From contig OY969783.1 of the NCBI GenBank assembly GCA_963702995.1, positions 2,356,001 to 2,420,000 on the forward strand: a DNA stretch of 64,000 nucleotides, given 5' to 3'. Positions 1 to 11,426 of the stretch are shown piece by piece (position 1 is the first letter of the stretch; each line of letters opens with the position of its first letter). Source of the stretch: MFD04580-c1 sp963702995 (lineage in GTDB: Bacteria; Planctomycetota; Phycisphaerae; Tepidisphaerales; Tepidisphaeraceae). Both the position numbers and the translations under genes were made by a program. The notes under the pieces were generated by a model. The model was not told the origin of the DNA and made no database searches. It saw nothing but the letters and a program-made list of their open reading frames with translations.

Positions 1-753
1 CAGCCCGACCTTCTTTATTTCGACGGCGGCATCCCCCATGGTCAATATGGCATGAGCTTGATCGCCCACTACCTCAACGCCAGCACTGAAGGCCATTCCG
101 GAAAGCTGGAAGCTGTCGTGAACGTGAAGGCCGGGGCGTTTGTTCGGGACTATGAGCGGGGCGTCTCCGCGAAGATCGAGCCAAAGCCGTGGCAGGATGA
201 CACATCCCTTTCCGGCTGGTTCTATATGAACCATAACCCGCACAATGACGCGCACTCGGACATCAAAGACGCCGGCACGGTCATCGGCACGCTGGCCGAC
301 GTGGTGAGCAAGAACGGCAACCTGCTCATGAACTTCCCGCAGCGCGGCGACGGCACGCTCTACCCCGAATGTGAGCAAGTCCTGGACGAACTGGCCAGGT
401 GGATGCCGATCAACGGCGAGGCGATCTTCGATACGCACCCGTGGACGAGCTTCGGTGAAGGCCCGACCGTCATCCCACCCAAGGGCATGAACGAACCGAT
501 GACGCCGCTCACCTGGCGTGACATCCGCTTCACGACCCGCGGCAACATTCTCTATGCGATCTGCCTCGGCGTGCCTCAAGGGAAGGTTGTCGTCACGTCC
601 CTGGCATCGCGGGCGGACGGGGTCAAGACCGTTGAGCTTCTCGGCAGCGGCGACAAGGTCCAGTGGAAGGCCACCCCCCAAGGCCTCGAAATTGAGCCCA
701 GCGCCAAATGGCCTTGCGACCACGCCGTGACGTACAAGCTGACGTTGAACTGA
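1..753 (+). CDS. alpha-L-fucosidase (GH29), C-terminal part
   Basis: The reading frame is open from the first base of the window, so the gene is cut at its 5' end; a downstream Met is not the true start. The first residues, QPDLLYFDGGIP, match the GH29 segment carrying the catalytic nucleophile Asp (the D of YFDG). The next 200 residues contain NGNLLMNFPQRGDGTLYPE and a WMPINGEAIFDTHPW segment, which are typical of the end of the fucosidase barrel and the start of the C-terminal beta domain. The enzyme should release L-fucose from glycans, probably outside the cytoplasm, though the N-terminus that would show a signal peptide is missing. GH29 family is confident; exact substrate is not. Confidence 0.9.
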   Translation, partial: QPDLLYFDGGIPHGQYGMSLIAHYLNASTEGHSGKLEAVVNVKAGAFVRDYERGVSAKIEPKPWQDDTSLSGWFYMNHNPHNDAHSDIKDAGTVIGTLADVVSKNGNLLMNFPQRGDGTLYPECEQVLDELARWMPINGEAIFDTHPWTSFGEGPTVIPPKGMNEPMTPLTWRDIRFTTRGNILYAICLGVPQGKVVVTSLASRADGVKTVELLGSGDKVQWKATPQGLEIEPSAKWPCDHAVTYKLTLN

Positions 754-1078
754 CGGTGCGTCGTGGCGGCGGCCGCGACGTTCGCGCCTTCGGCCGGGCG
801 CCCCGCCTTTCAGAATCCTCGCGCGGCGCGGGGCGGGGCTTGAACGGCCGAGCCTTTGGCCGTACGAATGACCATAGGTCGGGGCTACTCTGTTGCCCCG
901 ACACCGGCGGCTGCGCCACAATCAGGCCTGACACCGACCCGTACGCCGCAATCTCAAGACGATGCCGCGCCCCGGCGCCGATGGCCCCTCGGCGGATGAT
1001 GCTTCCCCGCGCCCGGGCGCGGCGATCACCGCCGACCCTGGCCCGCGCTCGTTACCGTTGATCAAAGGAGTTCCGCTC
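754..1078. other. intergenic, no gene seen
   Basis: About 325 bases of GC-rich DNA separate the fucosidase from katG. Several GC stems are possible around 795-840 and 965-1020, but I could not define a clear terminator or promoter. The katG ribosome binding site (AAAGGAG) lies at the far end, about 1064-1070. Confidence 0.4.
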
Positions 1079-3332
<2,254 letters not shown>

Positions 3333-3528
3333 TCGAGCTTGGGGCGCCGGCCGCCACAGATTGAAAGGCGGATCCCCACGCGCCGCGAGGACTCGACCGA
3401 GCTCGTCGAGGTCGGTCAAGGAGCGGTCGGCGTCCCAAGGCAAACCGTCTGCGCGGTCCGAACGACTTACTCGCCAAGCCTCGACCAGACTGCCAGACGA
3501 CGTGCGTTCGGCAAAGACGGCGGTCAAC

Positions 3529-3632
3529 GAGCCGCGCCCGTAAGGACCCGTAAGGAAGCGGGGCCTGCCGCAGGCGGGCATCAACCGCCAGTTGAAGAAA
3601 TCAGTCGCCGAGTACAGCGACTGCCCGCCAGG
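3529..3632 (+). repeat. REP-like palindromic repeat, family 1 (single unit)
   Basis: It begins GAGCCGCGCCCGTAAGG and runs to AGTCGCCGAGTACAGCGACT and a GCCCGCC end. The same sequence blocks recur at 26041-26408 and 32921-33262, where units close with the inverted form CCTGACGGGCGCGGCTCG. This copy ends inside the remnant of a toxin gene, suggesting that its insertion removed the toxin's N-terminal half. Confidence 0.65.
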
Positions 3633-3790
3633 TTCGCTCGCGGCTCGGCAGTCGTATTGGCCGAATCGTTTTCGTCGTGCAGGGTCGAACGATGGTCTTG
3701 CTGCACGGCTTCATCAAGAAGACGCAAAAGACGCCAAAGCGCGAGCTTGACCTGGCGATAGAACGGAAGAGAAAACTCCCCTGGTTCGTC
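3626..3790 (+). pseudogene. RelE/Gp49-type toxin remnant
   Basis: Read in one frame, 3626-3775 gives QVRSRLGSRIGRIVFVV, then GRTMVLLHGFIKKTQKTP, then KRELDLAIERKRKL. This is the C-terminal half of the phage-derived Gp49-like / HigB-type RelE toxin family, including its signature LLHGFIKKTQKTP. The N-terminal half is absent and is replaced by a REP-like repeat. The frame also runs on past the usual toxin end without its own stop. It should be inactive. The adjoining antitoxin remnant supports the identification. Confidence 0.7.
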
Positions 3791-3791
3791 T

Positions 3792-4074
3792 ATGAAGAAG
3801 TAGCCTTTAGGGTCCAATTTCAAGGATTTTCTGGAACAGTAAGGAGATCCTGGAGGAATGCCGCGCCTCGGCGATCAAGTTCAAGATCGCGGACGAACTG
3901 GGGAAGGCGATGACGCGATAGAAGATAAGCAAGGCCGAAATGGCCAAGCGGCTGAAGACCAGCCGCACCGGCGTCGAGCGGCTGCTCGATCCGGCCAATA
4001 CCTCCATCACGCTCAACACAATGGCGAAGGTGGCCCATCTTCTGGGCAAGCGCACCGATTTCGCGTTGCGGTGA
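3792..4074 (+). pseudogene. XRE-type antitoxin remnant (partner of the RelE/Gp49 toxin)
   Basis: The sequence reads MKK, stop, PLGSNFKDFLEQ, a one-base shift near 3838-3841, KEILEECRASAIKFKIADEL, GKAMTR, a second stop (TAG where CAG is expected), then KISKAEMAKRLKTSRTGVER and LLDPANTSITLNTMAKVAH. That is the helix-turn-helix antitoxin normally encoded just after a Gp49-type toxin. Two nonsense codons plus a frameshift show real decay, unlike the isolated one-base shifts of the metabolic genes in this window. The gap to the toxin remnant is the normal short one, so the pair decayed in place. Confidence 0.7.
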
Positions 4075-4116
4075 CCGCTCACGAGTCGAATCGTTTAAGC
4101 CCAAGACGCGCCGCAC

Positions 4117-4158
4117 ATCCCCCTCTCCCGGTACTCCGGGGGAGGGATAGGGTGGGGG
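4117..4158. repeat. short GC hairpin
   Basis: CCCCTCTCCCGG, a short loop, then CCGGGGGAGGG and a trailing GGGTGGGG. It resembles a degenerate copy of the CCCTCACCC/GGGTGAGGG hairpin at 36050-36157. The rest of 4075-4452 holds no gene that I can see. Confidence 0.4.
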
Positions 4159-4452
4159 CTCTGGCGTTGCTGTGCGGAACGGAAAACGGGACGGGTGCGG
4201 ACAGGCGCGCTTTGCTGTGAACTGGCTCTGCGTAATGGGGTCAGAAACAGGCTCCCTGTCCCTTTTCCCTCCCAGAACACCCGGACGAATGAGCAGGCGG
4301 AATCAGGCGGAATGGTGGAAGCCGGACCCAAGCGGCCCTTGCGCGTCCCTGCGGGTCTCTTTTCGAACCTTCAGGATATTTTTCCTGGATCTTCTTCTGT
4401 CTACCGGCCTTTTCGGCTGTTCATTGCGCGTTTCAAGCGAGGTCAACCGCGT

Positions 4453-4458
4453 TATAAT
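4453..4458 (+). promoter_or_regulatory. possible -10 box (TATAAT)
   Basis: A perfect TATAAT lies 75 bases before the chosen start of the CAP-domain gene, in otherwise GC-rich DNA. A convincing -35 was not found at 17 bases (GTTTCA is the best there), so this is a moderate prediction. Confidence 0.4.
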
Positions 4459-4532
4459 CCGGCTTGGGGTGTGCTGAGCGGCCTATGTTGTGGCCGCCTG
4501 TGCCTAACCGGAAACGAAGGAACCTGGAGCAG

Positions 4533-6944
4533 ATGCCGAAGAAAAAGTCACTGTCGGGGCCGATGAAGGCCATGACGCCCCACTTCGATCCCTCGAAGAG
4601 CCGGAAGCGGAGGACGGACGTCTGGGCGGAGTGTTTGCCGCTGGAGGGCCGCGCCTATTTCGCGGCCGTCTTTCCGACGCCGATCGAGCAGTATGAACTC
4701 CAGCTTCTCAACCGAGCCCGCGCCAATCCGGCGGCCGAGGTCACGCGGCTGGGGGCGGGGGCCGGATGGGAAGGGGCGGCCGATCTCAACGAAGGCCTCG
4801 CTCCCGGCACGCTCAACGCCAACCCGCGCCAGCCGCTGGCCTTTAACCCCAACCTCGTTGATGCCGCCCGCAAACACAGCCAGTTCATGCTCGACAACCA
4901 AGTTTTTGACCACGTCGTGACGATAGCGGGGCAAAAGGTCGGCCCGACCGACCGAATGATCGCCGCGGGCTATCCCCTTCCCGTCGGCAGCGGAGGGGAG
5001 AACCTGGGCCGGCAGACCACAATCGACGACAACAGCGACGCCCTGCGCCTGGAACAGTTGTTATTCGTTGACGCCGGCGTTGCCGGCCGCGGTCACCGCT
5101 GGGCACTGCTGAACGACTTCAGCAATGAAGTCGGCCTGGGCGTTGCCAAAGGGACTTTCCAAGGCGGTCAGTTCACGATGCTGACCGAGGACTTCGCCAA
5201 CGCCGGCAAAGGGAGCTTCCTGACCGGCGTCGCGTTCAACGATTTGAACAACGACCAGTTTTACCAACCTGGCGAACAACTGGGCGGCGTCACCATCACC
5301 GCGACGCGGAACGGTGACGGGCAGGTCTTCACCACCACCACCTGGGACGCCGGCGGGTACTCGCTGAAGCTCGACCCCGGCACCTACATTGTCACCGCCA
5401 CGGGCGGCGCTGTCGGTACTCCGGCGCCTCAGACCATCACCATCGGCACCAAGAACGTCGAAGCCGATTTCATCGCGGCCAGCGCCACGCCCACCGCGCC
5501 GATGATCGTCACGCAACCCAAGGACACGACGCCTTTCATCAGTCAAACCACTTTCACGTTCAGTGTCGCCGCCACCGGCAACCCGACGCCGACCGTGCAG
5601 TGGCAGTCGGCCCCGTTCCAGTCCTCGACCTTTACCGATATCCCCGGCGCCACCGGCTTCGCGTACACCGCTCCGGTCGCGCCCGGCCTGAACGGGAACC
5701 AATACCGGGCCGTCCTGACAAACTCCCAGGGCACTGTCACCAGCACCGCGGCCACCCTCACCGTCCAGAATGGGGCGCCGCTTCCCATTACTGTCACCGC
5801 GAGCCCCAGCGATCAGACAGTCAACGTCGGTGACACCGTCACCTTTACAGCCGCCGCGACCGGGATCACCAAAGTCCAATGGGGGGTCAGCAGCGATGGC
5901 GGTAAGACCTTCACCACCATCGCCGGCGCCACGACACTGACCTACACCTTCACCGCCGCGGCCGCCATGAACGGCAATCAGTACCGCCTGAGCCTGATTA
6001 ACTCGACAGGCGGGCGGGACTATTTCGCCAAGTTGACCGTCAACGCCGCCCAGACTGCGCCGACCATCACCGCCCAACCCATCACGACGACGGGGACCAA
6101 CGGAGGAAACGCGACGGTCACCACCGACGCCGGCGGCTCTCCCGACCCGAACATCGATTGGCAGACCTTCGACACCGGCACGTCCAACCCCGCCATTTCC
6201 CGCGCCAATTCAGTTCACGCGGCCGCGTCCACGGGCAACTGGGTTGACGTTCCCGGCGGAACGGGCACGAGCCTTACCGTCCCCGTCTCGTCGGCCAAAG
6301 GCACGCTGCTATACCGGGCCGTCGTCACGAACGTCGATGGTTCGGTCACCACCCAGGTCGTCAAGGTCAAACCCAACTCCAAGACCCCGCTGGCGAATGA
6401 CCTGATTAACCTGAAAGCCGCGTCCAAGGCGGCACTTGCGGCGATTGATGTGTGCAAACAGTCCACGAAAGCCATCATCAGCAAGCTTTCGGGCGACCTC
6501 CGCCGCCTCAAGGCGTCCAAGGGCGACAAAGCCACTCTCGCGGCCTTGATCGCCAAGGAGAAGTCGTCGCGAGCCACGTTCACGAAGAATGAGTCGGCCG
6601 TATTGTCAGCCCTGGCGCGGGCGGCGGCGAAGGTGAACGCCGACGTCGCCCGCCTGAACAAGAAGCCGGGCAACGTCGCGCTGACCGCCCGACTTCAGAC
6701 GGATCTGGCGGCCCTGCAAACGGCGGCCGACTCCACGACCGCCCCCGCGGACGCCACCGCTTGCAAGCTGGCGGTCGCCGACCAGCTCGCCCCCATCAGC
6801 GCGATCGCACCTGCCGACACGCGGTTGCAGGAGGACGTGCAGTCCGCCCAGACCAACGCCTTCAACATCGGCCAGCAACTCCAGGCGCCAATGACAATTG
6901 CGTTGTCCATCGCCGGGCAACTGAAAGCCGACGCGCCAGCGTAA
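4533..6944 (+). CDS. CAP-domain exoprotein with SdrD-B-like and Ig-like domains
   Basis: Start chosen at ATG 4533, preceded by CTGGAG seven bases upstream; the frame is open further up but without a ribosome site. The N-terminus is basic and contains LPLEGRAYFAA, a variant of the planctomycete LEPR-XLL-type export motif. Residues about 50-210 form a CAP/SCP domain (YELQLLNRARANPAAEV, HSQFMLDNQVFDH, GENLG, GHRWALL). A beta-sandwich of the SdrD_B / carboxypeptidase-regulatory type follows (GVAFNDLNNDQFYQPGEQLG), then three or more Ig-like domains (about 310-640) and a long, probably helical Ala/Lys-rich tail. It is likely secreted or surface-bound. The function of bacterial CAP domains is mostly unknown. 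It stands alone, with decayed elements on both sides. Confidence 0.8.
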   Translation: MPKKKSLSGPMKAMTPHFDPSKSRKRRTDVWAECLPLEGRAYFAAVFPTPIEQYELQLLNRARANPAAEVTRLGAGAGWEGAADLNEGLAPGTLNANPRQPLAFNPNLVDAARKHSQFMLDNQVFDHVVTIAGQKVGPTDRMIAAGYPLPVGSGGENLGRQTTIDDNSDALRLEQLLFVDAGVAGRGHRWALLNDFSNEVGLGVAKGTFQGGQFTMLTEDFANAGKGSFLTGVAFNDLNNDQFYQPGEQLGGVTITATRNGDGQVFTTTTWDAGGYSLKLDPGTYIVTATGGAVGTPAPQTITIGTKNVEADFIAASATPTAPMIVTQPKDTTPFISQTTFTFSVAATGNPTPTVQWQSAPFQSSTFTDIPGATGFAYTAPVAPGLNGNQYRAVLTNSQGTVTSTAATLTVQNGAPLPITVTASPSDQTVNVGDTVTFTAAATGITKVQWGVSSDGGKTFTTIAGATTLTYTFTAAAAMNGNQYRLSLINSTGGRDYFAKLTVNAAQTAPTITAQPITTTGTNGGNATVTTDAGGSPDPNIDWQTFDTGTSNPAISRANSVHAAASTGNWVDVPGGTGTSLTVPVSSAKGTLLYRAVVTNVDGSVTTQVVKVKPNSKTPLANDLINLKAASKAALAAIDVCKQSTKAIISKLSGDLRRLKASKGDKATLAALIAKEKSSRATFTKNESAVLSALARAAAKVNADVARLNKKPGNVALTARLQTDLAALQTAADSTTAPADATACKLAVADQLAPISAIAPADTRLQEDVQSAQTNAFNIGQQLQAPMTIALSIAGQLKADAPA

Positions 6945-7051
6945 AGAGAACGCTTCGAGGTTGCATCCGTGGCAGGCCGCGCGTCCGATGACGCGCGGCC
7001 TGCTCCATATTTGAGCGGGGAAACGGGACGAGCGGGAAAGCGGGACGGGTC

Positions 7052-7224
7052 GAAGCTGCGCACGGCCGCCTTACTCGCGGCGTAGGTGATCACGCCTGGC
7101 ACGCCCAGTTCGTTTGCGTTCGAAGATGTCAGGATGATCGAGATACCATCTCTGAAGAGAGGAATCGCCTTTTGCACGGTAAAGAAGATGCCCTTGAAGT
7201 TGATATCGACTGTCTTGTCGAATT
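7052..7224 (-). pseudogene. short-chain dehydrogenase fragment
   Basis: Read on the minus strand from 7224, the sequence gives FDKTVDINFKGIFFTVQKA and IPLF, then SIILTSSNANELG and YAASKAAVRSF. These are the central helix, the active-site Ser strand and the Tyr-x-x-x-Lys motif of a classical SDR. The fragment is cut at the N-terminal side exactly where an IS4-type transposase fragment begins (7225), and after RSF where a GGGACGAGCGGGAAAG repeat begins. The cofactor-binding Rossmann start is missing, so it is non-functional. Confidence 0.7.
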
Positions 7225-7515
7225 GGGAAGATCGAGCTGCTGTTCAAGTGGATGAAGCAGCACCTCCACGTGAAGGCGTTTTTCGGGGCCACGCCCAACG
7301 CCGTGAAGACGCAGCTCTGGATGGCGGTGATGGTTTACGTGATGGTCCATCGCCTTAAGCAGATCCACGGGCTGCCCCAGACGCCGAACGAAATCGCGCA
7401 AATTCTGAGCGTCATGCTGTTCGAGAAAACACCGATAAATCAGGCGTTTTTCGAACTATGGGAACAGAACGCCGACTATGAAAACCATAACCAGTTGATG
7501 CTGTTCGACTTGTGA
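7225..7515 (+). mobile_element. IS4-family transposase C-terminal fragment
   Basis: The frame reads GKIELLFKWMKQHLHVKAFF, then GATPNAVKTQLW, and ends at FELWEQNADYENHNQLMLFDL with a normal stop. KIELLFKWMKQHL is the conserved segment near the catalytic Glu of IS4-type DDE transposases, and the following region is the usual C-terminal helical end. The first two catalytic Asp residues and about three quarters of the protein are missing. It abuts an SDR fragment on the other strand, which suggests an old insertion followed by deletion. The right end of the element may lie near 7520-7535, but no inverted repeat pair remains to confirm it. Confidence 0.75.
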
Positions 7516-7656
7516 CCGGACACTACTGTAATCAGATGTGAAATAGCGCTGATCGCGTCGAACGCCGCCTTGCATACCCAATCGCTGACGCATCGTTGCG
7601 TCGGGCCGCTCTGTTGATGATGTTCGCCCACCGGCATTTCCGCTTGGATGCCAACT

Positions 7657-7706
7657 TTTTAACCACTTTTCTTGACGGCTGGGCCATGGTGGTTAAAATC
7701 TTAACC
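7657..7706 (+). promoter_or_regulatory. promoter with palindromic BlaI-type operator
   Basis: TTGACG (7672-7677) and TAAAAT (7694-7699), 16 bases apart, form a good sigma-70-type promoter. It is overlaid by inverted repeats: TTTTAACCAC (7657-7666) pairs perfectly with GTGGTTAAAA (7689-7698), and GGTTAA-AATC-TTAACC (7691-7706) is a 16-base palindrome on the -10. The BlaI/MecI-type repressor gene starts 44 bases downstream, and autoregulation through such dyads is the rule for that family. This makes it a likely operator. Confidence 0.65.
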
Positions 7707-7749
7707 AATCCGAACGGGATTCGTCATTCGTACCCAAAGGAGCCGCATC

Positions 7750-8139
7750 GTGGCCGAGGATGTCCCGCTGGCGGTGAGTCGTCGAGAACGGCAAATTATG
7801 GACATCATGTATGCTCGCGGCGAGGCAACGCCAGCGCAAGTCGTCGCGGACATGCCTGATGCACCATCGAAGACCGCTGTCCGCACGCTCATGCGGATCT
7901 TGGAGGAGAAGGGGCACCTGACCCATCGACAGGAAGGGATGAGCTACATCTACCGGCCGAGCCGGCCCAAAAAGCCCGCGGGACAGTCGGCATTGCGACA
8001 AGTCGTGCGCACGTTTTTCGGCGGGTCGATCCAGGAAGCACTGGCGGCACATTTGGCCGACGAGAGCGTCCAACTCCCTGCCGACGAACTTGAAAAGCTC
8101 GCGGCCCTCATCCGCAAGGCGCGAAAGGAAGGGCGGTAA
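7750..8139 (+). CDS. blaI: BlaI/MecI/CopY-family transcriptional repressor
   Basis: A 129-residue protein starting at GTG 7750, after AAAGGAG at 7736-7742. The winged-helix domain reads SRRERQIMDIMYARGEATPA through KTAVRTLMRILEEKGHLTHR, with the wing in EGMSYIYRP; the C-terminal helices after VRTFFGGSIQEALAAHLAD form the dimerisation part. In this family the repressor is cleaved after a membrane BlaR1-type sensor protease is activated, and here such a gene follows after two bases. The target is therefore probably its own promoter dyad (7657-7706). No beta-lactamase gene is adjacent, so the signal may not be a beta-lactam. Confidence 0.88.
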   Translation: MAEDVPLAVSRRERQIMDIMYARGEATPAQVVADMPDAPSKTAVRTLMRILEEKGHLTHRQEGMSYIYRPSRPKKPAGQSALRQVVRTFFGGSIQEALAAHLADESVQLPADELEKLAALIRKARKEGR

Positions 8140-8141
8140 AC

Positions 8142-10323
8142 ATGGTCACGCCGATTTTCCAATCATCGGGTCAGGTCGCATCCATTGCGTGGCATGCGCC
8201 GGGCGATTCGGCGGTCAAAAGCGCAATCATCCTGGTCGCCGCCTGGGTAGCGACGCGGATGATGCGCCGCGCTTCGGCCGCTACCCGGCATCTGGTATGG
8301 GTTTGGGCCGTCGTGGCGACGCTGACATTGCCGCTGCTATCGGGCCTTGTTCCGCAATGGCGCGTGCTGCCACGTTGGATTGGGCAGTTTGATTCGCCTT
8401 CGGCCGCGATCCTTCCTACCGAAAGCAAGTCCGCCGTGCCGGCGGAGACTGCGCCCCGAAAAAATCGCGGCCGCCGACGGAGGCCTTCGCGCCTGCGGCC
8501 GGCGTCGGCCCCATAAGTCGAGATAATGCTGATGCAGGTAGTGCGGCCGAATCGTCGCCGCCGGTTCACATCACTTTGCCTGCTGTCGCGTCAGGGCCTG
8601 TCATCGCTCCGCCGCGGGAGAGCGCCTCGGCGAGTCTACCCTGGTGGGCAACAATCATCTGGGCGACGGGTATGGCCCTCCTCGTGCTACCGATCCTGGT
8701 CAGCTTGGTCGGGCTATGGCGGATGGGTCGGCGACTGCCGCGCATTGATGACGACGTTTGGGAGAGCCTGGCTCGCGAATCATCGGCGGCATTGAGCGTT
8801 TCGCGCCCTGTGACCCTGCTGCGAGGCAGACCGAAAGCGATGCCAATGACCTGGGGAATCTTCCGCCCGAAACTGGTTCTGCCGCCGGAAGCCGAGGAAT
8901 GGTCCGCGCAGCGCCGGCGGGTTGTGCTGATGCACGAGTTGGCCCACATCAGACGGGGCGATTTCGTGATTCAGATCATCGTTCAACTGGCTCGCGCCAT
9001 CTATTGGTTTAACCCGTTGATGTGGGTGGCGTCGCGACAGATCGCCCTGGAAAGCGAAGGCGCCTGCGATGATCTGGTCATCGGCGGCGAAACCCGCCCT
9101 TCCGATTACGCCGAGCACCTGCTGGCCATTGCCACCGGGCTCAGAGAGGGCTTCCTTCTCAGCAGGGTGGCGGTAGCGATGGCACGGTCATCACGACTGA
9201 AGGCCAGGCTTGTCCGGATTCTCGATGGGCGGCGAAATCGCAAACGGCTTACGCTGATTCGGACGGCGGTGCTGACGTTGATCCTGTCAGCGCTCATCAT
9301 TCCCGTGGCGGGGCTGCGGGCAGGGAAGGCGTCACCGACTAAGCCTTCGGATCCTGATGCGAAAGCCGTGGCCCCGGCTTCTGGCTTACCCGCAAAAGCG
9401 GTGGGGGCAAGCAGCATCGTCATGACGGTTACCGACGCCGCGACGAACAAACCCATCCCCGATGCGAATATTGCGATGGGGTATGATTACGTGACGAAAT
9501 CGCTCAAGACTGACCAGCAGGGCCAGGCAACACTTCGTATCGAAGCGGAACACCGGCTTCAGTTCTGGGCTCGCGTCAGCGCTCCCGATCATGTCGGGCA
9601 ATTGGTGAGGTGGAGCGCACCAAGCCCGCGGATGGCCAGGCAACCAAGGCGCTTGTCGCCAGTGTCTCGCTGCAACCGGGCAATCCGCTTGGTGGAACGG
9701 TGGTGGATGTGGATGGCCATCCCGTCGCCGATGCCTTCGTCTCCTTTCAGAGCGACGATCCCCGGATCGTTTATGAATCGGGCGTGAGCACCGATAAGAC
9801 CGGGCATTGGGCAGCCAATGTTTTCCCAATGGATTCGTCGAAAATCACTTTCTCCGTCGCCCATCCCAGGTACGCGCCGTTGAAGAGCGAACCGTTGCCA
9901 ATCGACCAGAGCCTGCGCGATCAGAGAGCGAAGCTAACCCTGCATTTTCCGCTGGAGGTCGAATTTACGGTGACCGATGCCCAGACCGGTCAACGCCTGG
10001 TCGATACAAATAGCTTTCGCATCGTGCCGCTGACAGCGCCGCAACTGAATAGCGATCCCTTAAACGTGAACGAAACCTCCCACACCCTCAACCACGGCAC
10101 CGGCCACGGCGACTTCACACTCACCTTTGAGAGCCGCGTGATCCAGGCCGCAATTCGGATTGAAGCTGAGGGGTTTGAGCCGTTGACCTCGCCGCAGATC
10201 ACGCGTGACAAGAACCGTAAGCCGATTGCATTCAATGCCGAATTGAGGCGCGTGACGTCGCACGATGCCGCTGCCCCCGCGGCAGCTTCACATGCAACCC
10301 AGCCGGCGGAACCGCGGCGTTAG
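8142..10323 (+). CDS. blaR1: BlaR1-type M56 membrane metalloprotease with regulatory-like extracellular domains (two frameshifts)
   Basis: Starts at ATG 8142, two bases after the repressor gene, so the pair is an operon. The N-terminus has membrane segments (SAIILVAAWVATRMM, HLVWVWAVVATLTLPLLSG and, later, ATIIWATGMALLVLPILVSL). The M56 peptidase core shows the HExxH zinc site in LMHELAHIRRGD and the downstream ESEGACDDLVI helix. A further membrane helix (IRTAVLTLILSALIIPVAG) leads to two carboxypeptidase-regulatory-like beta domains (VTDAATNKPIPDANIAM; GGTVVDVDGHPVADAFVSF) in place of a penicillin-binding sensor. The frame drops one base near 8452-8464 (CCCC/AAAAAA runs) and again near 9604-9612. 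Both sides are conserved in style, so consensus error is likely. Ligand unknown. Confidence 0.82.
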
Positions 10324-10368
10324 TGGGCTGACCCTGCGCGTCTGCTCCATTGGTGGTACTCTCGTGTC

Positions 10369-10932
10369 ATGCAATCCCTTCGCTATGCCATTAACGTCAC
10401 GTTGGACGGCTGCGTCGATCATCGTGCAGGTTCCACGGACGAAGAACTGCATCGTTTCTGGGCGGAGAAACTCGCGCAGGCCGATGCCCTGCTCTTTGGC
10501 CGGGTCACTTACGACATGATGCGGGCCGCCTGGCGGTGGCCGGCAAATGGGCTGCGGCCCGAATGGATGGCCGAGTCGATGGAACCCTTCGCCCGCACGA
10601 TCGACGCCGCAAAGAAATACGTCGTGTCGAACACGCTGGAGCGGGTTGATTGGAACGCGGAACTGGTGCGCGGAGATGTGGCTAAGTCGGTCGAGCAGCT
10701 CAAGCGGCGAGCGGGGGCAGGCAAGGGACTGTTCGTGGGAGGCGTAACGCTCCCGCTGGCATTGGCGGAACGGGGATTGATTGATAATTACGAGTTCGTG
10801 GTGCACCCCAGGCTGGCAGGCCACGGGCCGACGTTGTTCGCCGGCCTATCGAAGCATGTTGACTTGAGGCTCGTGAGCCGCCGGGAGTTCGGGTCGGGGG
10901 CCGTGGCGATGCGGTATGAGCCGCGAGGGTGA
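10369..10932 (+). CDS. dihydrofolate-reductase-like (RibD C-terminal) family protein
   Basis: A 187-residue protein of the RibD_C / YwjB type. It opens with LRYAINVTLDGCVDH, has the family block FWAEKLAQADALLFGRVTYD MM (A-rich loop binding NADPH), then KKYVVSNTLE, and the GKGLFVGGVTLPLALAE segment that forms the nucleotide site, and ends DLRLVSRREFGSGAVAMRYEP. The fold binds NADPH, but most stand-alone members have no known substrate. It is not linked here to riboflavin genes; ribE lies 28 kb away. ATG at 10369 is the first in frame. Confidence 0.85.
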   Translation: MQSLRYAINVTLDGCVDHRAGSTDEELHRFWAEKLAQADALLFGRVTYDMMRAAWRWPANGLRPEWMAESMEPFARTIDAAKKYVVSNTLERVDWNAELVRGDVAKSVEQLKRRAGAGKGLFVGGVTLPLALAERGLIDNYEFVVHPRLAGHGPTLFAGLSKHVDLRLVSRREFGSGAVAMRYEPRG

Positions 10933-11030
10933 CTGACGCTGCCCGAGCCAAATAACCTTGCCCGCCGATTCGAGCATTTCGTTAAAATTTGAGGCTCTTC
11001 CGGTTTCCGAGTGGGTGATTTCAGCCGATT

Positions 11031-11190
11031 TCAGATCGGCTTCAAGGTGCTGGTCAGGATTTTCAATCGAGGTTACTCCTCGTCTTGTAATCCATAGGCA
11101 CGGCGTTGCAGAACGCGGATCTTGTTGTTCAGGCCCTCGACGAATCCCAATGGGACACTCTTCACCTCCAAGCCTCTTGTATTCGTGACC
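11031..11190 (-). mobile_element. ISL3-type transposase C-terminal remnant
   Basis: On the minus strand 11190 to 11031 reads TNTRGLEVKSVPLGFVEG, LNNKIRVLQRRAYGLQDEE, a TAA where Tyr is expected, then PRLKILTSTLKPI and a stop. The block EGLNNKIRVLQRRAYG followed by DEEYLRLK is the conserved end of ISL3 (IS204/IS1001/IS1096/IS1165) transposases. The in-frame stop and the loss of the upstream part show it is a relic. The rest of 10933-11426 has no other gene that I can recognise. Confidence 0.65.
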
Positions 11191-11426
11191 AGCGTCTTTC
11201 GGAGCCGATTTTCGCAACGCTGTATCGACGAGGCGGGTAACTCCCTCGAACCGGGCGTTCATTTGTTCCGGGCTCGACAGCGGCCGCCGTCTTGCGACGT
11301 CCTTTTTGCATTTTCGTACCGTTCCGGTCGGGGTTACAAAGCGACGGCGCTGCAATAAAATGGCGTCGTGATGGGACGTCTCGCTCTCGAGGCGCAGCTC
11401 GTTGGACCGCGGACAAAAGGATCAGC

